Assembly: GCA_030144725.1 (NCBI GenBank)
Contig: JASKMD010000024.1
Coordinates: forward strand, 5,927,897-5,991,896
Direction: 5' to 3'
DNA from: Haematococcus lacustris
Taxonomy: Eukaryota > Chlorophyta > Chlorophyceae > Chlamydomonadales > Haematococcaceae
Length of the DNA stretch: 64,000 bases
In this document: positions 22,301-33,000 of the stretch, piece by piece
Layout: each line of letters starts with the position of its first letter
Numbering within the stretch: position 1 is the stretch's first letter
The notes under the pieces: model-generated
What the model was told of the DNA's origin: nothing
The model's database searches: none
The model's input: only the letters and a program-made list of their open reading frames with translations
Translations under genes and position numbers: made by a program

Positions 22301-23273
22301 GGTCTGGGCAGGGGCAGGGGGCAGGGCAGGGGTACAGGGGCTGGGGTACTGAGGCAGGGTAGGGTGGTGCCTTAGGGGTTGGGGTGGCGGTAGGTCTCAC
22401 TAAGAGGCGCAGTAGGGCGGCCAGCTCAGGTTCATAGTCCGTGACGTGGCCCTGCAGCCAATGAACATTGAGAGGTTGCTCAGCATCATCTCATCGCAGC
22501 TGGTGATTAAAAGGCATGGAAACTGTTTGCCTGGTGCTGCTGTTACTGATGGTGGGAGCAGCATCACAAGTGTTGGATTAACTGTGCATCAGGTGCAGAG
22601 GAGGGGAAGGAAGGGAGGGAAGGGGAGGGGAGGAACGGTGGACAGGGAAGCACAGCTCACTTGTCACAGAGTGGAGGGAGTCAGAAAAGTGAGAGCCATA
22701 TAAGGGGTTGGGTAAGGGCCTGAGCAAGGGCAGTAGTGGGAGATTTGGGGAAGGAGGGGGTCCCATGCTTTGATGGGGGTGGGGCATCCAGGGTCGCACC
22801 GGGGGGAACAATGAGAAGGCGCTGAGCAGCTGCTCTTGCAGCATGGACGCCAGCTCCAAATCTAAGCGGCTTGCATCAAGTTGTGAGGAGCGCAGCACTG
22901 GCAGCGGCCAGGGGCTGGCCAGGGACGGGGGAAGGGTCAGGGGGTGGGGCCTGGCAGGGCTTCTGGAGGCTGACGCAGATTGGAGTGAGGGCGGTTGGAG
23001 CACTGGGATGAGGGGAGGCTGTGTAGGAGAGGAAGGTGAGAGCTGGGCATGGGTTGGGGTGACACCTGGAGAGGAAGATTGGGGGTGGCTGAACTCAGCA
23101 CTTGCTCGTGCTGCCTCTACTGCGTCTGCCCCAGACCTCATCCTCGGTACTGCTGGTTCTACCAGCGCTGCTCCTGCAACTATCCCTGATGGTGGGCGTG
23201 ATGGCAGGGAGGTAACCGGCTGCTGCTGCTGCTGTTGTGCCAGGTCCGGTCTCTCAGACTCTATAGCATTCAT
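19337..23273 (-). CDS. PEX2: PEX2, peroxisomal RING E3 ubiquitin ligase (6 exons, about 515 aa)
   Basis: Part of the PEX2-PEX10-PEX12 membrane ligase that ubiquitinates the import receptor PEX5. Exons in transcript order: 23273-22800, 21... as follows: 22451-22401, 21996-21859, 21645-21400, 20299-20229, 19904-19337; all GT-AG and phase-consistent, 1548 nt. Family stretches: SSQLDASRLDLELASMLQ at the end of exon 1, YEPELAALLRLL in exon 2, TPGSVLLNLRYRDE in exon 3, LVALLNLLVFLAGGKYR in exon 5, RARLVYKQ and TRVISFEYLNRQLVW in exon 6, then a RING with CPIC, PCGDCFCYYC and ACPLDG. The N-terminal 130 residues (Gln, Pro, Ser-rich) are an extension compared with animal and plant PEX2. In the RING, the usual His after the third Cys is Asp and the last Cys is Asp, so zinc ligation may be altered or lineage-specific. 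The start is the first ATG of the open frame. Confidence 0.9.
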
Positions 23274-24043
23274 GCTGAATCAGCGTTTGTTGATGATGAG
23301 CTGCAGCTGCCTGATGCAGAGCCTGGTGGCGGTCAGAACAGCGGCTGCTCCATGCAGCGGGTTGTGGCTGCCACGACTACTTTGTCATCCTGCCTTGCGC
23401 CTTTCTTAAGCTGGCTTGGCAATAACCGCGGGTCCTTGTCAATTCCATGTTGGCGTGAGCTGCTCTGGTGCGAGTCTCCGATTCAATACACAAGCGAGCG
23501 GGAGTAATAAGACGCACACCGCCGCAAGCACGTAGGAGAGGGGTTGCTGGTGCGTGTTTCTGCTGCACCAGAATTATTGCAGCTACGCTAGAAAGACATC
23601 ATCCATTGCCTCTGTGAGAACAGTCCTGACTCAACCGTTAAATCAACAACTGTGATTCACTATACCACCAGAGACACCTCTATCTCAAAATTTCCAGGGC
23701 ACCGTTAGAAATTGCAACTGGGATCAACCCAAATCATCTCAGTGAAATGAATTGCCTATGCCAGCACATGAGCCTGGTAGTGGTGGCTGTCTTAGGCTCC
23801 TGCATTAGTGGCACGTCGCAAGCGGAACTGCTGGCATGTGTGGACCCGGTTCCTTCGCCCGCATGCAGCCCTCCTCTCGCATTCTACCGCACAGTTTGGC
23901 ACCCGTGCCACCTGGTGTTGCGCTGAGCGCGAATGCGCCAGCATTGCTCTGCTGTGGCTTGGGACGAATACCATGGCGGCAGCACCTGTAGAAATGGCGC
24001 GGCGGTACCAGCAGTGTGTGGACCTGAGATTGCCCCCTCACTG
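23274..24043. other. Divergent intergenic region between PEX2 and the LRR gene
   Basis: The two genes point away from each other, so both promoters must be in this 770-base interval. No motif could be assigned. Confidence 0.5.
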
Positions 24044-25693
24044 ATGGACTTGCCCGCCGTACTTCAGCTGGACATTGCCAAGCGAGTTGCGGAGCTCGGC
24101 GCAGGAGAGGCTTTTGCTCGCACCTGTTTCGCCTTCCTGCGGGTATATCTTCAGCTCGTCCCGGCTTTCCGTTTACTTCTGGACGGTCATCGGCGCGCTC
24201 AGCTGCTCACGCCTAGGGTCGTCGCAGCCCTGCAAGCGAGAAAATGCAATCTGACTCTATGCCTTGAGCAACCCATCGACGGCGACACCGGGCAGTACAT
24301 TGGGCTTCTGGCTTTGTTCCTGGACCGCCTAGGCAGCTGTGCCGCAGTGAAAAGCTTCAAGATCGGCAGCAGAATTGAGCCCCCTGCCTGTCCTTCTCCG
24401 CTGAGGCCCCTTGATTGCCCACCCGACCTTGCCCAGCGCTTATTGGATACCTTCCCAGGCATCACCGCCCTATCCCTGCACGGTTACTCCATCACTTGCA
24501 CCTCACTGGCCAGCCTGCTCTCCCACCAGCAGCTGTCCCTGCAACTGCAGCAGTTGGACCTCACCCGCACTGCCATCCTTCAACCGCAGCAGCCCGCCCA
24601 GCCTGGGGCAGCGACCCTGGACAGCTTGTTCCAAGGCTTGAGGTTGCAGCAACTCAACCTGGATGCGGCTGTGCGGACGCCACTGCCTGACCTGCGGCCC
24701 CTGGCGCAGCACCTCACCTCGCTTCACCTTACCCAACCCAAGTATCCCCGCGTGACCCTTGCTGCCTTCACATCCACCCTCTCCCCCCTGACCCTGATCC
24801 AACACTTGACAATCTCAAACCAGACCAACATGGAGGACCTGCCCGGGCTGCTGCAGGCGCTGCCCCAGCTGCATACTCTGCAGCTGCCTGAGGCCAGGGT
24901 CAGTGGACAGCAGCAGCTGCAGGCCCTGCTGGCAGCCACCCAGCTGACCAGCATAACGCTGCACACCATAGAAGGGTTGGCCGCTGAGGCGCGCAGCAGC
25001 TGGCAGCGGCTGGAGTTAACAGGCCGTGTAGACTGCACCACCGTCGCCTACCTGCCGCTGCACTCCCTCACCCAGCCCCTGGTGCTGGGTCAGCTGGTCA
25101 TCAATGCTGCGGATGACGCTCACAGCCTGGTGTCAGCAGCAGTGCGCAACCTGACCCAGACCTGCCAGGCGCCTGTGAAGCTGCAGGTGCTGGAGCTGAC
25201 CCGTATGGGTGCTCTGGAAGGGGCGGGAGAGGAGGCAGCAAGGGGGCCAGGCGCTGCCCCTGAGGTGCCGAGGATGCAGCAGCTAGTGGACCTCCTGCAG
25301 CCCCTGAGCCAGTGCTGCATGGAGGGCGTGACACTGTGCGGCATGCAGGACGTCAGTGCGGCCGCGGTTGCGGCGGTAGCAGCCCTGGGTCAGGGCTGCA
25401 GCCGGCTGGAGCTGGTTGAGTGCTGCCTGGAGCCCTCACTGGAGTTCTGGCAGCAGCTGCTGTGCCTCATGCCCAGCCTCGGCCACGTCAGCATATGGTA
25501 TTCCAAGGGGGTGGTCACTGAAGCTATGTGTGAGTCGCTTCGCAGCATGGCTGAGCAGCCTTGGGCGCAGAGGCTGGAGGTTAGAATTGTTACCTCGAGC
25601 TTCCTGCTGCCAGCATGCTGCCAGGCTATAAACAGCGAGTTTGGCTGCGCAAGGCAACAGCCTGCCAGGTTCAGGGCTGCGTTTGAGCACTGA
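24044..25693 (+). CDS. Leucine-rich-repeat protein with F-box-like N-terminus (549 aa, single exon)
   Basis: The reading frame is uninterrupted. The ATG at 24044 gives MDLPAVLQLDIAKRVAEL, resembling a short F-box-like helix set (Leu-Pro start, then FARTCFAFLRV). From about residue 140, leucine-spaced repeats of the form LxxLxLxxxxI recur: ITALSLHGYSI, LQLQQLDLTRT, LQQLNLDAAV, LTSLHLTQPKY, LHTLQLPEARV, LTSITLHTIEG, LQVLELTRMG, LELVECCLEP. Large families of such intronless LRR proteins are known in chlamydomonadalean algae; the partner and function are unknown. An Ala/Gly/Pro insert (residues about 390-405) interrupts the repeats. A truncated duplicate lies 5 kb downstream at 29395-29959. The longer open frame from 23933 is not favoured as start. 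Confidence 0.8.
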   Translation: MDLPAVLQLDIAKRVAELGAGEAFARTCFAFLRVYLQLVPAFRLLLDGHRRAQLLTPRVVAALQARKCNLTLCLEQPIDGDTGQYIGLLALFLDRLGSCAAVKSFKIGSRIEPPACPSPLRPLDCPPDLAQRLLDTFPGITALSLHGYSITCTSLASLLSHQQLSLQLQQLDLTRTAILQPQQPAQPGAATLDSLFQGLRLQQLNLDAAVRTPLPDLRPLAQHLTSLHLTQPKYPRVTLAAFTSTLSPLTLIQHLTISNQTNMEDLPGLLQALPQLHTLQLPEARVSGQQQLQALLAATQLTSITLHTIEGLAAEARSSWQRLELTGRVDCTTVAYLPLHSLTQPLVLGQLVINAADDAHSLVSAAVRNLTQTCQAPVKLQVLELTRMGALEGAGEEAARGPGAAPEVPRMQQLVDLLQPLSQCCMEGVTLCGMQDVSAAAVAAVAALGQGCSRLELVECCLEPSLEFWQQLLCLMPSLGHVSIWYSKGVVTEAMCESLRSMAEQPWAQRLEVRIVTSSFLLPACCQAINSEFGCARQQPARFRAAFEH

Positions 25694-27594
25694 AGGTGGC
25701 ACGACGGTGACAGCCCCTCCCTCATCAGGCCAGCGGACCACTATTGATAGCACCAGCGGACCACTATTGATAGCAGCAGTGGTAGCATTATCATCATTTG
25801 ACTGCACTGCTGTTTGGGGCCACGTTGCTTACTTTGCACTGAGAGAATGTGCATGACTGGCACTGCTGCCACAGTGCCATGTCTGCGTTCACAACATCAC
25901 CTCCCTCACCAACCCAACAGCAATTCTTCAACAACAACAGCAGGGCGCCACAGCTGGCTTGCTGCAGGCAAGGGGCCACCAGCCGTCGAGCCAGGTCTAA
26001 GCCTCCACGCCCACAGCTGCTGCATCCCTGGACACCAGCCACACACGACCTCGCATGCCTGTCATGTTAAACCTGCCTGCATGGCAATGTGCATGCCTGG
26101 CGCTCTGTGTCTTGACAAGTAGACGACCCTTCATTGCAATGATCCAACCCATATGATATTGATTGCCTCGGTACGCCCACATTGACCTCCCAGCTCACAG
26201 CTTGCCCACACCACACATCACAGTACTGTGTCGCCATCACCATCACCACCACCACACCTTTTCTCAACACCCATACAAGACGCGAACCACCTCCTCATTG
26301 CAGGGCCAGCCAATCCTGAAGCATTGTAGAACCATGTCCCCACCACCTCCCAGACCGCTGCCATGCCCCTTACCTCCCCAATGTTGACACAATGGCGCAC
26401 AAGACAACACAAAGAGGACACAAGACACGTGTGGCATGTTGTGGTTTTCACCTGTTTCTAGCAGGTTGTAAACCTCTGTAGCATTAAGCTCTTAGTTGTA
26501 GTTCTGCAGGCTGCAGTCATCAAGGGTGCGACCGAGGATGCCTCAACTTGATTGGCATAGCTGAGTGAGATTACCCATAGTCAAACATGTTGTTCCATGT
26601 TGGATGAGTCGTGTTTGCCTGCTCACTGCCACTGTCCTTATCTGATGCAGGCCGGACACAACCTCCTCTGTATTGCAGCAAAACTTGTAACTTGCTTTTG
26701 TATGCTTGCCGTGTAATGCGTGCCAGTGTAGATACAGCTTCCTAGTCAGGCGTTCCCAACATGGGGTTGGCAATCTTCATGCAACTGCAGCCCACCTACT
26801 CAATCTTTTGATGTAACGTTTGTTGCGTCTGCTGCGATGTGATATTGCGCGTTTAATGTAAGACTGGAATTGCCATCGGAGTCTTTCGATGCGGGCAGCC
26901 ACATGTGACCCCGGATGTGTCCCAATCGCAGACCGTGGTTAGCTACACCGGTAAGCTACGTCCTTGGCTATCCGTTAGCGATGCACGACATGTCGGTGGC
27001 GCACACCACTGAAGTCCGGCAAACATGGCTGCGCGAGGTTCCTGATGGTGCAGGCCGCTTGGCGAGGATGTGAAGGAACTCGAAACTGTGTGTGGCAGCG
27101 CTGTATCTCTGTAATGGTGAGCGGCACAGTAGGGATTTGGCACCCCCTCCAGCTATTATCCGCTTTATGTTTTCAACCATTGCACAAACAGCCTGACCTC
27201 ACACAGATTTTTTACAGCATACTCAATAACGCGTCCATGGCACTATGCAACTCAATCATTGGGTTTGTATGTGACAAGTTATACCGCTTACAAGGTACAC
27301 ATGCTGATGGCTACAGGTGCACGAGGAGCCGACTGAGCTTGGCTTACCACTCCGCCACGTGGCCACCACCAACACAGCCTTACCCACCACCTCCCAACCT
27401 CGACTACCCCGCCCAGCTCCCAGTAGCCCCTCCTCCCAGCCTGCCATCAGCCTCCTGCCCCCTAACTCTCCTTCTCCTCGCCTCCTCCCCCCTACCTCTC
27501 CTTCACCCATCTCCTTATCCTTCACCTCCCATCACCCCAAGCCAAGCCCGTAGCCCCGCTCAGCCACTCACCCCACCCCTCTCAGTCCCTAACC
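25694..27594. other. Gene-poor stretch with a dispersed repeat
   Basis: No convincing coding sequence. A 69-base segment at 26560-26628 is the diverged reverse complement of 53756-53824. The stretch 27350-27590 is Pro/Ser low-complexity leading into the next ORF. Confidence 0.45.
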
Positions 27595-28971
27595 ATGAAG
27601 AAGAAGAGATTAAGCAAGGCGCATAGTGCCCATCTCAATGCACTAAACAACTCGCCAAGCGCTGGCTATCTGCATTGCCCTAACAACATCAAGGCTGCAG
27701 CTTGTACGGCACAAACGACAAACCGTGACCTGCAGGCTGAGGTGCAGCGGCTGCGGGATGTGGAGCAGTCCCTCATGGGCACCGTGGATGGGTTGCAGGG
27801 CGACCTAGACGACCTGCAGGCAGCACACCAATGCCTGCAGGGTGAGCACACGGCTTTGCAGCAGGTGGCATGCAGAGCGGCAGCTACCAATCACTCCCTA
27901 CGGACTGCTCGACGCCGCCTCCAGGGTCAGGTGCATATCTACCGGAACAAACACCGCCCCCACCGCTCCCCACTCACCTTCAAGCAGAGGCAGCAGCTGC
28001 TGGTTTTGGAGCAGCACCCCGTGTCAATGGAGGTGTTGAGGCGGTGTGCAGAGGCTGGCTACGGAAGGCTGAATAGCCATGGCCAGCCCATGGGCAGCAT
28101 GGCAGAGCAGCTCAGCCCAGCCGGCCTCGCACCCTCACCCTCACCAGCAGACATCTTCATTCCAACTCAAGAGGGCCCTGTGGGGAGGCCAGCAGCCAGG
28201 ACTGCACCCTACAATGCTCACCACTGCTTGAGCACCGTCAGGTTGCATCTAGAGACCGGTGTCAGCCGCCGTGCCCTCTCCAAGTGCCGGCAATTCTTCG
28301 TCTCTGAGCAGTGCGTCCTCCCCAACCCACACCGGCCAGGCAAGACATCCACAGTTGGGCGTGAATTCCACATCGTGTCCACCTACATGCGGCGCAAGAC
28401 CCTTGGTAAGATGCAAAGGGGAAGGCAGGGTGGCGTGGGTGGGAAGGGGCTGGGAGAGAGTGGAAGGGGGTGGAAGGGGGTGGGAAGGGGTGGGAAGGGG
28501 GGGCTACGGGGGGGGCTGAGGGGGGGCTGAGGGAGTGGTAGGGGGTGGGAGGGGGGGGCTGAGGGGGGGCTGAGGCTGGGAATAACCGCATGTTTTTGCT
28601 CTGCTACCTGCTTTCAGACCAACTATTGTGCGCAAAGGCAATACACCTGCAATTTGATGGGTGCACATGCGAGGGTACCCAAGCTACTGAGCCACGTGTG
28701 CACCCACATCCGTGGGAAGCTTGCCGCAGCTGCGCCCCCTCAGCAGCAGCTGACACCTGCAGGCACCACTCCTGAGCTGGCTGAGCCTGCTGGTGCACCC
28801 CCTCAGCAGCAGCAACAGCTGGCAGCGGCAAGCACGTCCCGTAAGCGTGGGGCACCTGCAGCTACGAAGTCGAGGGCAGCAAAGCAAGGTGAGACAACAA
28901 CACGAACTGCACCTAGCACCTTGTCTAAGCGTAGTAGAGCAGCCGGCAGCAGCAGCTCCAAAAGCTCATAG
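27595..28971 (+). pseudogene. Transposon-derived protein remnant (coiled coil plus DGC block)
   Basis: An ORF begins MKKKRLSKAHSAHLNALNN and has a coiled coil at about residues 45-115 (LQAEVQRLRDVEQSL, LQGDLDDLQAAHQCL). A segment RLHLETGVSRRALSKCRQFF follows, then TYMRRKTLGK and a GGGTGGGA-rich intron-like stretch (28420-28570). Past it, DQLLCAKAIHLQFDGCT (28618-28670) is reminiscent of the first Asp block of transposon nucleases. The open frame then changes, and a basic, Ser-rich tail (HIRGKLAAAAPPQQQ to SKSS, stop at 28971) closes it. No catalytic core remains between these parts. I read it as a decayed transposable-element gene; the family was not identified. Confidence 0.4.
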
Positions 28972-29394
28972 TGGTATCCAGTCGTCACGACTGCCGTCGT
29001 CGCGTCCACATGCCAAAAGCAAAACATGTTCCGACTGCTGCTGCGTGTTGCAGGTGCCACTCACAACAGCGTGGCGAAGCGTGCTAGTGCGGCGCGCCTC
29101 GCATGTGGCGAAATCGCATGAATTCAAATGTGTATCTTTGGACAGGCACTGAGCACCGCTGAGAGCGACATAGTTTTTGTTGCGTCTGCCACTTCGTAGA
29201 TATAACTCTCCTCTGTTCAAAGCACTGTTTACATATATTTTTGACTGAGTGGCTGCGGAGATACGGGCTTCGTATCACAGGGGGGTGGTTTTCAGGTAGT
29301 TGGGAACGCCTGATTCCTAGGCTTGGTCTTAGCTTCCGCAACAGAAGGGCATTTGTTGGGATCCTGGTTTGCAGTTCTGCCAAAACAGTTTGGG

Positions 29395-29959
29395 TTAGTG
29401 AAAAGCTTCAAGTTTGCACGGTTACTTCATCACTTGCACCTCACTGGCCAGTAGGGCGCGACCGATCATATGACTTGCTGAGGAATTGGTCATATGACTG
29501 AATATGATGGCTTAAAGATGTGATATGACCGGGTCTGTAGTCAAGAGGATAATGTGGCAGATCGCCACACCACCCCACCTGGGAACCCCGAGTGTACAGA
29601 GGGTTTGACGTCCTCCAAACCAGTATCATTCTCAGCTGTAGACAGTAGCACTCTTCTACTCTCCGCCAAATTAGATCACGATTGAGACCGTGGTTGAAAC
29701 CAGGTTGAGACCACGGCAATCAGGTTACGGGGTTCTGCGAGTTTTGGCTTAAATATATTTAATCATATTCCATCATGCTTGATCATATGGGGTCATATCT
29801 TAAAGATTATTTCGGGCGCGCCTTACTGGCCAGCCTCCTCTCCCACCAGCGATTGTCCTTAACACTGCAACAGTTGGACCTCACCCGCACTGCCATCCTT
29901 CAGCCCCAGTAGCACTGCCATCCTTCAGCCCCAGCAGCCTGACCAGCCTGGGGCAGCGC
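29395..29959 (+). pseudogene. Truncated LRR gene copy, split by a MITE
   Basis: The left part (29395-29451) fuses two separated pieces of the LRR gene at 24044-25693: GTGAAAAGCTTCAAG (original near 24347) and the GCACGGTTACT...ACTGGCCAG stretch (original near 24479-24516), with the DNA between them deleted. After the MITE, 29826-29959 continues with the original sequence from about 24509 to 24612 and carries a short internal tandem duplication (CACTGCCATCCTTCAGCCCC repeated). It has no start and no open frame, hence a pseudogene fragment. Confidence 0.85.
29452..29825. mobile_element. 374-bp MITE, deletion derivative of the 10325-14581 transposon
   Basis: Left end TAGGGCGCGACCG and reverse complement of right end TAAGGCGCGCCCG. 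A perfect 8-bp target repeat CTGGCCAG flanks it (29444-29451, 29826-29833). About 190 bases at its left match the reverse complement of 14390-14581, and about 175 bases at its right match the reverse complement of 10325-10498. It therefore keeps both subterminal regions and lost everything between the inner inverted repeats, including both ORFs. Its orientation is opposite to the parent. Confidence 0.92.
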
Positions 29960-30088
29960 GTGGTTTTCACTCAGTTTAAAAAACAAGTATAGCACATGGC
30001 TCGCCAACAAGCCATTCCTCATCAATAGGGACGCAACCGTCATTGACTAGAGGCCGCTGGCGCCTAGGTATACCTCGCTGCTTTCACG

Positions 30089-33000
30089 ATGCTGGCCGCA
30101 TTGCTTTCTAAGTCTGGAACCAGGCCTGCCTTTACCAGCCAGCTGCAGCAGCTGCGATTTCTCAATGTTCACGAGTATCAGGTGCGAGTCGGCAATTCGA
30201 TCACGGCTGCTAAGTGCGCTCTTTTGCGGGACCCACACGCCACCCCGCACAGTGCAGGGAGCTGAGCTGATGGCCAAATTCGGCGTCAATGTGCCAACCG
30301 GCATTCCTGCCTTTACGCTGTCGGAAGTGGAAAGCGCAGCGCGCAAACTTGCGGACGAGAAGGGCGAGGTGGGCGCGCACTGCTTCGATGCAGATACTAT
30401 GGGCCGGGATGTTTTGCCGCTTACTCATGCTCGCCCGCACTCCATTGACTAAGTATCTCAACCTTCCCGGCCATTGACCTTGCAGATCGTGTTAAAAAGC
30501 CAAATCCTGGCTGGAGGCCGTGGCTTGGGCAAGTTTACCAATGGCCTGCAAGGCGGGGTGCACATTGTGAAGGCTGAGCAAGCCAAGGACCTGGCTGCCA
30601 AGATGCTGCACCAGACCCTGGTCACCAAGCAAACAGGTCCATCAGGGAAGCCAGTCAACACACTGTACATTGCCAAGAAGATGAAGCTGGCACGGGAGAT
30701 GTACTTTGCCATCCTGTTGGACCGCAAGACCAGTGGGCCCATCATCATTGCCTGCTCAGAGGGAGGGACATCTATTGAGGATTTGGTGAGAGGGTGGCTG
30801 AGGAGGGGGTCGGGCAGGTGAGGGCGGCTATCTTAGGAAGGGGTGGTGGGTTGAGGTGCCTCAGGTCCCTTGGCTGCCTTGCTAGACTGCAGCAGGGAGA
30901 ACAGCAGCAGAAGAGCTCCCACAGCTAGGGGACCTCACAGCTACAGCCAGTACAGCAAGAGGAACATCAACATTAAGAGGAACATCAGCACAAACAGCAA
31001 CAGCCAGTACAGCAACATCAATAGCAACATGAACTTATCCAAGCAGCAAGGGCACCACCAGCAGCTGATCACACAGCAGGGGAGAGCCATGGCTGCACCT
31101 GTGTGTGTGAGCCACATGTACCCTCTTCTTGTGTGACAACACGCATGGGCTAAAGGCCCCATGTGCCATGTTTTCTGCTCCTCAGCTGCCCTGCTGGCCC
31201 CTGCTGCCACTCACTGGCACTGCAGGCTGAGAAGTACCCTGAGAAGATCATTAAGGTGGGGCAGCTCAGCCCAGCCCAGCCCAGCCCAGCCCAGCCCAGC
31301 CCAGCCCAGCCCAGCCCAGCCCAGCCCAGCCCAGCCCAGCCCAGCCCAGCCCAGCCCAGCCCAGCCCAGCCCAGCCCAGCCCAGCCCAGCCCAGCCCAGC
31401 CCAGCCCAGCCCAGCCCAGCCCAGCCCAGCCCAGCCCAGCCCAGCCCAGCCCAGCCCAGCCCAGCCCAGCCCAGCCCAGCCCAGCCCAGCCCAGCCCAGC
31501 CCAGCCCAGCCCAGCCCTCAATATCAGCAGGACCAAGGAGGGTGGCACCCAGTGGCCAGGGCCTATCCACTCCTGGAGCAGCAGCCTGGAGGTCTGAGGC
31601 CAGCCCTGGGCGCTGGCCTAGGGCGCTTACCTTTGGCGCTGGCTGCCTCACCCTGCAGGTTCCCATTGACATCCGGCAGGGCCTAACTGCCAGCCAGGCA
31701 GACCAGGTGGTGGCGGGCCTGGAGGTGCAGGGCGACAAGGCGGCAGCTGCCAAGCAGGTGCAGGCGCTGTATGACGTGTTTGTCAAGACGGACTGCACCA
31801 TGGTGGAGGTGAGAGGACACAGGGCACAATCCCTGGCAGCCGGGCCCGATAGCCTGGCGGCCAGCCTGCTCTCAGGATGGGTTAGGGTTAGGGTTAGGGT
31901 ACCTGCTTGCAGGATGGGGGTCACCCTGCCACCCACCCAGCCTGCCACCAGCTTGCCCTCCCCTACTCTTAACACCAGTCTGCACCACCCTACTCCCAAC
32001 ACCAGCTTGCACCATCCTATCCACAAGGTCTCAAGGTGTGCAGGTCCGCCTCTCCCAAGCCAAAGGGTTGACCTGCACAGCTTTCCGCCTCTCCCCTGTG
32101 CAGGTCAACCCTTTGGCTGAGACGCCTGAAGGCCATCTGCTGGCAGCAGACGCCAAGCTAGGGTTTGACGACAACGCGGCATACCGGCAGAAAGCTGTGT
32201 TCGACATGAAGGACGACACTCAGATTGACCCCAGGTGCGACCAATGGGCTGTGGCAGGCGCTTGTAAGGCAGCAGGGCATGAGGGCCTGTTCCCGTGCTC
32301 ACTGGCACCTCAGCCTCATGAGTCAGGGTTACCAGGCGGGGGTGTACCAAAGGCAGCGGGGTGCCTTTGTCAGTCTCAGTTGTCAATATCCAGCTTGCTT
32401 TAATGGTGGACAAGGGGCAGCTGGTAGGTAAACAAAGAATGAAGCCAGTCTCTGCTCTGGCCTGGAGTTGGCAGGCAGTGAACAAAGAAGGCACCCTGCC
32501 TGAATGGTGAATGGGGCAGGCCAGCGCTGGCAAGGTGACCAAGGTGTTCAATGTTTCATTGGGCAAGGGTAGGGTTCGAGCATAGTGGGGCTGGTGGTAG
32601 GCGCTAAGGGAGTAGGCCTCAGCCACTGCAGCTGGAGCTAGGCAAGGGCTGGCAGCACCGCAGCTGTCATGCTGGCCAGCATCTTACCACTGGGGTAGGG
32701 TGAGAGGGCAAGGGGGTAGGCGGTTGGGTCAGGGCAGGTATGGAGTGCCCAGGCAGAAAGTGAGCAGGGTGTGAGAATCAGATAGCCCGTGTGTGCTTGC
32801 AGGGAGGTAGCAGCCAGCAAGTACGATTTGAACTACATTGGTCTGGATGGTAACATCGGCTGCATGGTCAACGGAGCTGGCCTGGCCATGGCCACCATGG
32901 ACATCATCAAACTGCATGGTGGTGCGCCCGCAAACTTCTTGGATGTTGGAGGCAATGCCAGCGAGCAGCAGGTAGGGCACAACTGCAGGTCCCCACAATG

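Noticed and set aside
31150..32120. GWAGL / SPAQP repeat proteins
   Set aside because: Translation of the CCCAG array in an intron.
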